From Azorinus chamasolen (Eukaryota; Mollusca; Bivalvia; Cardiida; Solecurtidae): DNA of 64,000 nt. A model generated the notes under the pieces. The model was not told where the DNA came from and searched no databases. It saw only the letters and a program-made list of their open reading frames with translations. Location: positions 27,189,358 through 27,253,357 of the forward strand of contig OY755242.1 in NCBI GenBank assembly GCA_963576725.1, read 5' to 3'. The first letter of the stretch is position 1; each line of letters begins with the position of its first letter. A program made the translations under genes and the position numbers. Shown in pieces: positions 57,376 through 64,000 of the stretch.

Positions 57376-57882
57376 GTATTTGATAATCCTACACCTTTGC
57401 ATATAGAGTAGAACAGCTATGTGATCAACATCTGCTCAAATTGCTTATATATATGTGTCACAGAACTGATTATCTTTAGTTTGCCATGGCAATATATTCC
57501 CGTAACCATTTCCTACATATAAATGCCTTTTCATGCATTTGCAAACAGAGTAGGCCCAGATGAGATGGCTCCTTTAGGATCAGGATTGTACAGTATTTGT
57601 CAAAACAACATTCCCTTTGAAAAAAAATACATAAATAAGCTAATAAATAATCAGAATTTCATTATTTCCGACATAAATATTGAAAAAGGGAAAGAGTAAA
57701 TTTAAATTAGTAATTATAATGGACAGAATCTTGCATGAATATTAATCAGGTAAAGGATTATGCAGCTAAAATTGAAGTTCCAGGAGATCATATAGGCTGT
57801 ACATGTCAGTATTCTTCAGTCGGGGAAAGTGCTAAAGTTTCTTTACCACTTGTGGAATCGTCTTGATGAGAAGACTATAATG

Positions 57883-58129
57883 TTACCCCTTTACCTCTTA
57901 TAAACGTGTTTTCATGCATCTGCAAACAAAGTAGACCCAGATCAGATGGCTCCTATAGGAGCCGTCTGATCTGTGTCTACTCTGTTTGCTAATAGTTCTG
58001 TTTCCTGTTTCTTTACTTTCTAAAATGGCTTCATTTATCCACCGTCCATATTTCATTATATCCGTTTTGTTCATGAACAATAAGTAGGTATTGAAATTTG
58101 TAATAAACATGGAACGTTGAAAGGGTTAA
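57883..58129 (+). mobile_element. MITE family A copy
   Basis: TTACCCCTTTACCTCTTATA to GTTGAAAGGGTTAA; stem apex GCTCCTATAGGAGC. Confidence 0.75.
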
Positions 58130-58481
58130 AGTGGTCACAACAAATGATTTAACAGATAGATAAGGGTGGTAGCATCTTTTTATGCAGCCATATCAAAACC
58201 AAGGTTAATATCTTTAAAAACATGGTTTCCATGGGCGGAGCTAAATTTCCAAAATATGACTATATGGAAAACTTTAATTATCATCTTCTCCAAAACCAGT
58301 GGTCCAATTTGAATGGAATTTAGCAGGAATAATCTGTAGTATTGGCTGTGTTTGCTTATAATAGATCTGACTACAGTTTCTCTACCATTACATATGCCAC
58401 TCTGCTAATAAATATTCCTGCCGTCATTATTTCTGACATGAATAATGACAGAGAAAGGGTGAACTCTTGATTGTTGCCTGC

Positions 58482-58729
58482 ATAACCCTTTCCCTCTTAG
58501 AAACGGGTTTTCACACATTTGCAAACAGAGTAGACCCAGATCAGACGGCTCCTCTAGGAGCCGTCTGATCAGGGTCTGCTCTGTTTGCTTATGGAATTTG
58601 ATAGATCTGTCTTTATTTTCTGAAATAGCTACAATGTACCACCTTCCATATTTGTTTATAACTGTTTTGTTCATGAATATTCAATGGGTATTAAAATTTG
58701 GACTAAACATAGAACAGGGAAAGGGTTAA
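58482..58729 (+). mobile_element. MITE family A copy
   Basis: ATAACCCTTTCCCTCTTAG to GAACAGGGAAAGGGTTAA. Confidence 0.85.
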
Positions 58730-58879
58730 AGACGACTTTTAACACCTTTGCAAACAGAATAGTCTCCTACAGGAACTGTCTAAGCAGGTCTTCTCTGTTG
58801 GATTATGAAATAAAAGAGTTCTGATTCTGCAGTTTTTGAATTTGCCAAACATTCCATCGTTCATTTGACATTATAAATA

Positions 58880-59129
58880 TTAACCCTTTCCCTGTTCTAT
58901 GTTTATTACAAATTTCAATACCTACTGAATATTCATGGCAAAAATAGTTATAATGAAATATGGAAGGTGGAACATTGGAGCCATTTTAGAAAGCAAAGAA
59001 ACTGATCTATCAAATTCTATTGGCAAACAGAGCAGACCCTGATCAGACGGCTCCTCAAGGAGCCGTCTGATCTGGGTCTACTCTGTTTGCAAATGCGTGA
59101 AAACACGTTTATATGAGGGAAAGGGTTAA
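58880..59129 (-). mobile_element. MITE family A copy
   Basis: 250 bp with intact TTAA sites; apex GCTCCTCAAGGAGC, shared only with the copy at 59303. Confidence 0.9.
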
Positions 59130-59233
59130 GTTAGTGAATATTCATGTACATGTATAAATATTCATGAGGGAAATGGTTAACCTGATGAATATTCATAGTC
59201 AAGCGCCACTCATAATGAATATCAGTAAATTTA

Positions 59234-60313
59234 TTTTTAGCGCACCGGAGTATGTTCAGGTGAGCTTTTGTGATCGCTTATCCTCCGTCCGTCAATAATT
59301 TCTTAACCCTTTCCCTGTTCTATGTTTATTACACATTTCATTACCTACTGAATATTCATGGACAAAACAGTTTTAATGAAATATAGAAGGTGATACATTA
59401 TAGCCATTTTAGAAAGCAAAGAAACAGATCTATCAAATTCTATTGGCAAACAGAGCAGACCCTGATCAGACGGCTCCTCAAGGAGCCGTCTGATCTGGGT
59501 CTACTCTGTTTGCAAATGCGTGAAAACACGTTTATATGAGGGAAAGGGTTAAGTGATATCTCCTCTGAAACCATATGGCAGAATGTAACCAAATTCTGCT
59601 GAAATGATCTTTGTATCAAATTTTTTTTAAGAAAAAGAATCTGGATCCATGTAGAACTGGTTGCCATGGCAACCAAATAAAAAGTAACTTTAAATATTTT
59701 CTTCTATACCAGTTGTCAGAATTGAATGATATTTGATTGAAATGCTATAGTCTTTTTGTGCCCCTCTACCAAAATTGAAAAAAACCCCATCTTTTTATCT
59801 ACAAAACCTTGGCTGCCAGGAGCAGCACTACATTCCCTTATACATGTATATCTACATTTATATTGAAACTTTTAAAAATCTTCTTCTCCAAAACTGGTAG
59901 TCCGATTTTGAATGACATTTCATAGGAATAGTCGCCTTGTGACCTTTTATCATAATTGTTAAAATCTAATTGATATCTCAAAAAACATGGCCACCAGAGG
60001 CGGGCTAGATTTCCTTATATAACTACATGTATAGAGCTACTCATGTTCAAATGCCGACAACCCACTCGAAGGACCGACTGCCGGACAGGGCGATTCCAGT
60101 ATACCCCCTCAAACATGTTTGCGGGGTATAAACCCATTTCCTCATAGGCTATTTTTAGATACAACCTCTTTGAATAAATCTACCGAAAAGGTGTATAATT
60201 AAAAGTACTATAACCTTATCTTCAATTTTCTGAGATGGCTATGACTGGTTCATCTCTATCTAGTGCTACAATTCGAATGTGAGCAATATAGGGCCATCTC
60301 GGCCCTCTTGTTT
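59234..60313 (+). mobile_element. Helentron-like element with nested MITEs
   Basis: TTTTTAGCGCACCGGAG start and CCTCCGTCCGTC run; core units (CTTCTCCAAAACTGG). Ends GGGCCATCTCGGCCC plus TCTTGTT. Contains the MITE at 59303-59552 and a minus-strand TATACCCC-type end at about 60095-60129. Confidence 0.62.
59303..59552 (-). mobile_element. MITE family A copy nested in the Helentron-like element
   Basis: 250 bp, TTAA sites, apex GCTCCTCAAGGAGC; nearly identical to 58880-59129. Confidence 0.9.
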
Positions 60314-60476
60314 AAAATGGAATATATGCACAGGAATGTTTGGTCATGGCAGAAACTGTAAGACCAGATCTATATTATTAAAAAAAACAACACCTAGAGC
60401 AGACCCTGATGAGACGGCTCCAACAGGAGTCATCTGATCTGGATCTGTTCTTTTTGCAAAAGCATCAAAAGGTGTA

Positions 60477-60691
60477 TTAACCCATTACCTCATAGGCTAT
60501 TTTTAGATACCTCTTTGAATAAATCTACCGAAAAGGTGCATTAACTAGAGAAAAGGAATTTCTTTTAGAATTTTGTAGTATGAAACCATTGTGATAAATA
60601 GAGCATTTGCTCCTATGGAGCAAATGCTCTATTTGTCACAATGGTTTCACAAAGTGACTTTTACAGTCGTCAATATGAGAGAAGGGGTTAA
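60477..60691 (-). mobile_element. MITE family B copy
   Basis: TTAACCCATTACCTCATAGG to GAGAGAAGGGGTTAA; inserted into a family E remnant (60320-60476). Confidence 0.78.
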
Positions 60692-60870
60692 TGGAGTATA
60701 TGACTATAGCAAGGTGAGAGGTATTGAATAAATCTGATGAATTGACACCTTTCTATGAAATGTTGTACAATATTCTATTGTTTGCTACTGGCAAAATAAA
60801 TGTATATAATGCATCAAATGCAATTGTAATATATGTAAAATCAAGTCAATAAAAATCTATATGATAAAAT
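60691..60870 (+). terminator. Possible polyadenylation region
   Basis: Repeat-free AT-rich sequence with AATAAA at about 60787 and 60849 and TGTA-rich stretches. It could be the distal 3' end of the receptor transcript (a UTR of about 4.8 kb full of MITEs) or an unrelated 3' end. No direct support. Confidence 0.22.
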
Positions 60871-61137
60871 CAAATTCTCGTGTAGTATATTTGAAGCCAA
60901 CTCTTCTATGCCCGTGTGTCAGAATTTATCAGTGCACACAAGACTTCGTTAAAGATAGTGAATTATCACTCTGATTTACTTGTGTAGCAGGTGAATGAGT
61001 TTATGTTAAGATATATACATGTATTAGATGTTTGTGTATCTCTGGCCACTCACTCCCAGACAGTTGATGTGGACAGATGTATTGAGCATGTATAAGGAGA
61101 TGGCCTTGCTGCTCATCTTCAAGCCCTGTAATGTGAT

Positions 61138-61322
61138 TTAACCCTTTCCCTGTTTTATGTTTATTCCAAATTTCAATACCTACCGAATACTGAATATTCA
61201 TGGACAATTAGTTATAATGAAATATGGTAGTTGTAACATTGTAGCCATTTTAGAAAGTTAAGAAACAGATCTATCCATTGGCAAACAGAGCAGACCCTGA
61301 TCAGATGTCTTCTGTAGGAAGG
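61138..61322 (-). mobile_element. MITE family A copy, truncated in the stem
   Basis: TTAACCCTTTCCCTGTTTTA to CAGATGTCTTCTGTAGG; the second arm is missing. Confidence 0.7.
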
Positions 61323-61960
61323 CATTAATATACAATTGAAATATAAATGCCTAGTATTTCATTGTCATCCTGTGTGGAACCAATTTCATGTGTGTGGTAC
61401 TGATCCAATACACTTGTTTCTCAAGTTCAAACTCAAATTACTCCTTTCTAAACCTTTGCAGATAGAGTAGATCCAGATCATATGGCTCCAACAGGAGCCA
61501 TCTGATCAGGGTGTGCTCCATTTGCTTATGAAATATTACCAATACGGATCTACTTTCTGCCATGGCCAAATATTCCTTGTTCATGTTCCATTATAAATAT
61601 TCATGATGTCATTAGGTATTTTCTTATATGAATACTCAACATGGAAAGGATTGAAATAATTCTCATTTTTATGCACCACCTGCTTCTAGAAATTAGATTA
61701 ACCCTTGTCTGTCTGTTCATCAATTTGTCCATCCTTCTCTCCTTGTGTGATGTGCATTACTTCAAAAAGTAAATGATGGGCTGATCATCACCTGTGGTAG
61801 GTTAGTTGGTTGTGTTAACATCCATTTCTGCCAATTTTGAGCTTCGTGTATTTTGACCCTGTATTGTAGTTGAGCATGTTAAACACTTGACCAGGTCCGC
61901 CAATAGGTATGCACAAAGAAACACTAGAGTTAAAGTTGATATCATAGGCTATTATCTATA
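61323..61960. other. Gene-free, one MITE remnant
   Basis: A family E-like stem at 61440-61530 (GTAGATCCAGATCATATGGC) with E-type flank to about 61650. The rest is AT-rich with no coding signal. Confidence 0.4.
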
Positions 61961-61964
61961 CCAT

Positions 61965-62750
61965 TGGTGAAGTCAACTGTAGGCTGATGTCACAGTCAAT
62001 ACCACTACTGAACAGTCAACTGTATTTTCTATTTAACTGAATTTTGAAACGTAGGCTCATGTCACAGGTCATACCATTGCTGAACAGTCAAATGTAGGCT
62101 GATGTCTTGGGCCATACCATTGCTGAACAGTCAATTATAGACTCATGTCACAAGCCATATAACACTGCTGAATTTTCAAATGAAGACTAATGTCATAGGT
62201 CAGGCCATTGCTGAACTGTCAAATGTAAACTAATGTCATAGGCCATACAACACTGCTGGAAGTCAACTGTAGACTGATGGCATAGGTCATACCATTACTG
62301 AACTCTCAAGTGTTGGCTCATGTCACAGGCTAAATAATTGCTGAACTGTCAAATGTAGACTAATGTCATAGGTCATACCATTACTGAACTGTCAAATGTA
62401 GACAAATGTCATAGGTCATACCATTACTGCACTGTCAAAAGTAGACTGATGTCATAGGTCATACCATTACTGAACTCTCAAGTGTTGGCTCATGTCACAG
62501 GCTATATAATTGCTGAACTGTCAAATGTAGACTAATGTCATAGGTCATACCATTACTGAACTGTCAAATGTAGACTGATGTCATAGGTCATACCATTAAT
62601 GAACTGTCAAATGTAGACCAGTAATGTCATAGGTCATACCATTGCTGAACTCTCAAGTGTTGGCTCATGTCAGAAGATATAACATTACTGAACTGTCAAA
62701 TGTATTCTGGTGTCATAGGTCATGCCATTGCTGAACTGTCAAATATAATT
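61965..62750. repeat. About 44-bp minisatellite
   Basis: About 17 units of CTGAACTGTCAAATGTAGAC plus TAATGTCATAGGTCATACCA. A variant with CTCAAGTGTTGGCTCATGTC recurs every few units, giving a higher-order period. Confidence 0.88.
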
Positions 62751-63017
62751 GGGGCATCTAAGTCCAGTGGACAGATTTTTAATTCTACCAGTAACAACTC
62801 TGGAATTTTTAAAGACAAATGTATCTATTTTTTTGCCTTTAGTCCTTGTTCTAACTTGTGCTAACCAACTTCTGCCTAGTGTCCTAAAACAGGACAATCA
62901 TATCTAATCAGATTGTGCATGGCAAATGTTTCGAAAGATCATATAAGCTAATGAAATGTAAAAACACATCTTGAAATGAAAACAAGGTTAGTTTGTCAAG
63001 TTCACTGGAAAAGTGTG
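62751..63017. other. Unique sequence, nothing recognised
   Basis: No repeat or coding signal seen. Confidence 0.4.
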
Positions 63018-63267
63018 TTAATCCTTCTCTTGCTGAATTTTAAAATACATTTCTCCTTCTTTACAACTGTCCTGTTGTATAATTACATATATCTTCACTG
63101 TGTACAAGTATTTCGCTGTGCAATCACTGCTGTGGAGTGCACTGGTTGCACAATCAACTTGTAAATAGTGCAGACCCTGATGAGACAGCTCCTACAGGAG
63201 CTGTCTCATCTGGGTCTTCACTATTTACAGGTAGGTATATTGACGCGAATAGCAAGCGAAGGGTTAA
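63018..63267 (+). mobile_element. MITE family D copy
   Basis: TTAATCCTTCTCTTGCTG to GCGAAGGGTTAA; full stem GTGCAGACCCTGATGAGAC with apex GCTCCTACAGGAGC. Confidence 0.85.
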
Positions 63268-63421
63268 ATGTTAAATATTTTCCAAGAATATTTGGTCCTA
63301 AGCCTTGTGACTCATGTGAATCCCGAGAGGAGAGGAGTCATAACCCCATCATATCATAGTATACAGACACCCAATCTCCCCTTTACACTTGTGTATAAAA
63401 CGAAGTCAGATCGGCACCATT

Positions 63422-63696
63422 TTAACCCTTTCCTCCATAAATACGCCTTTCTACGCCTCTGTAATAGTCACTTCTTGAAACCATTGTATAAATAGAGCAT
63501 TTGCTCCTATAGTCACTTCTTTAAACCATTGTGATAAATAGAGCATTTGCTCCTATGGAGAAAATGCTCTATTTATCACAATGGTTTCTATACTACACAA
63601 TTATAACATTTTTCTTTTCTCTAGTAAAATGCCCCTATTCGGAAGATCCATTCAAAGAGGTTGGGTCTAAAAATAGACTATGGAGGAAAGGGTTAA
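63422..63696 (+). mobile_element. MITE family B copy with internal duplication
   Basis: TTAACCCTTTCCTCCATAAA to GGAGGAAAGGGTTAA. The left arm block AGTCACTTCTTGAAACC to TTTGCTCCTAT occurs twice. Confidence 0.82.
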
Positions 63697-64000
63697 TCAG
63701 GTCAGTAACAAATAGTGTTGACACTAATCAAACTTCTCAAAGGGCAGTTTGATATTGGCGTGCACTATTTGTCTTAGGTTGTCCTTCTGAATATTTACAA
63801 TATTTAGGGTATTTACAGAGTTGTTTCCCTTTGTAAACATGGCATCTGGAACACTGATTCATAGTGAATACAACTCACAGAGGGTTTCAGTGCTTTACTC
63901 AGTGTTAACTTTGAAACAATACACATAATCATCTCTACACCCTACAACTATAGTATTGTCATACATGACAGGTGAGGAGTAGACCTCATGCGGCAGGTCT

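Noticed and set aside
1917..62750. CRISPR-like arrays
   Set aside because: The tandem arrays have no alternating unique spacers, and the genome is eukaryotic.
1561..63230. Hammerhead ribozyme cores at CTGATGAGA in family D stems
   Set aside because: The CUGAUGA box is present, but the stem lacks the following GAAA and cleavage triplet in the right places; it is just the palindrome arm.
1..64000. tRNA and other structural RNA genes
   Set aside because: I looked for B-box-like GGTTCGAATCC and for cloverleaf arms; the GTTCGA hits (11941, 51128) fall inside transposons without the other arms.

Overview
This is a stretch of animal nuclear genome, most likely from a bivalve mollusc. It is AT-rich, its one gene has long introns, and it is packed with short palindromic transposons (MITEs) and minisatellite-cored elements of a style common in clams and mussels. 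The taxon is inferred from repeat style, not proven. I see no bacterial, viral or organellar genes, no tRNA or rRNA, and no CRISPR array.

One protein-coding gene could be assembled. It lies on the + strand in 12 coding exons between 10736 and 56025. All splice sites are GT-AG and all phases join without a break, giving 864 codons plus a TGA stop. The predicted product is a single-pass type I membrane protein. In order it has a signal peptide, two small Cys-rich extracellular modules (the second like a CCP/sushi domain), a 10-codon microexon stalk, a transmembrane helix with an RRKR stop-transfer, and a cytoplasmic tail of about 630 residues. The tail carries an acidic NPDD tetrapeptide run, an unrecognised beta-rich segment, a 274-residue low-complexity region and a C-terminal death-fold-like domain ending in a Cys/His cluster. 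I do not recognise the family; the architecture suggests a death-domain-type signalling receptor.

Layout. 1-10.4 kb: gene-free DNA with MITEs and two minisatellites (1.9-2.8 kb and 5.5-6.0 kb). 10.7-56.0 kb: the gene, with introns filled by repeats (intron 1 is 11.6 kb). 56.0-64 kb: presumed 3' UTR and then repeat-rich DNA, with a 44-bp minisatellite at 62 kb.

The repeats are the most striking content. I sorted the MITEs by terminal sequence. Family A (about 250 bp, TTAA sites, CCCTTTCCCT ends), family B (about 225 bp, TTAA, CCC(A/T)TTCCCTCAT ends), family C (about 205 bp, TA sites, CAGTAAAACCTCTC ends), family D (about 240 bp, TTAA, CCTTCTCTTGCTG ends), family E (about 240 bp, TTAA, CCCTTTACTCCATG ends) and family F (about 215 bp, TTAA, CTCTTTGCACGCTAG ends). 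Families A to E differ in ends and target sites but share a palindromic apex, GCTCCTNNAGGAGC. The long stems of A, D, E and F carry a self-opposed A/A (or T/T) mismatch at the same place. A second class comprises about a dozen larger elements that begin TTTTTA plus a hairpin, have tandem-repeat cores of about 150-185 bp, and end with a hairpin plus TCTTGTT. These resemble non-autonomous Helentrons (HINE/pearl type). Several nested insertions with related empty sites show the TTAA, TA and T-tract targets directly.
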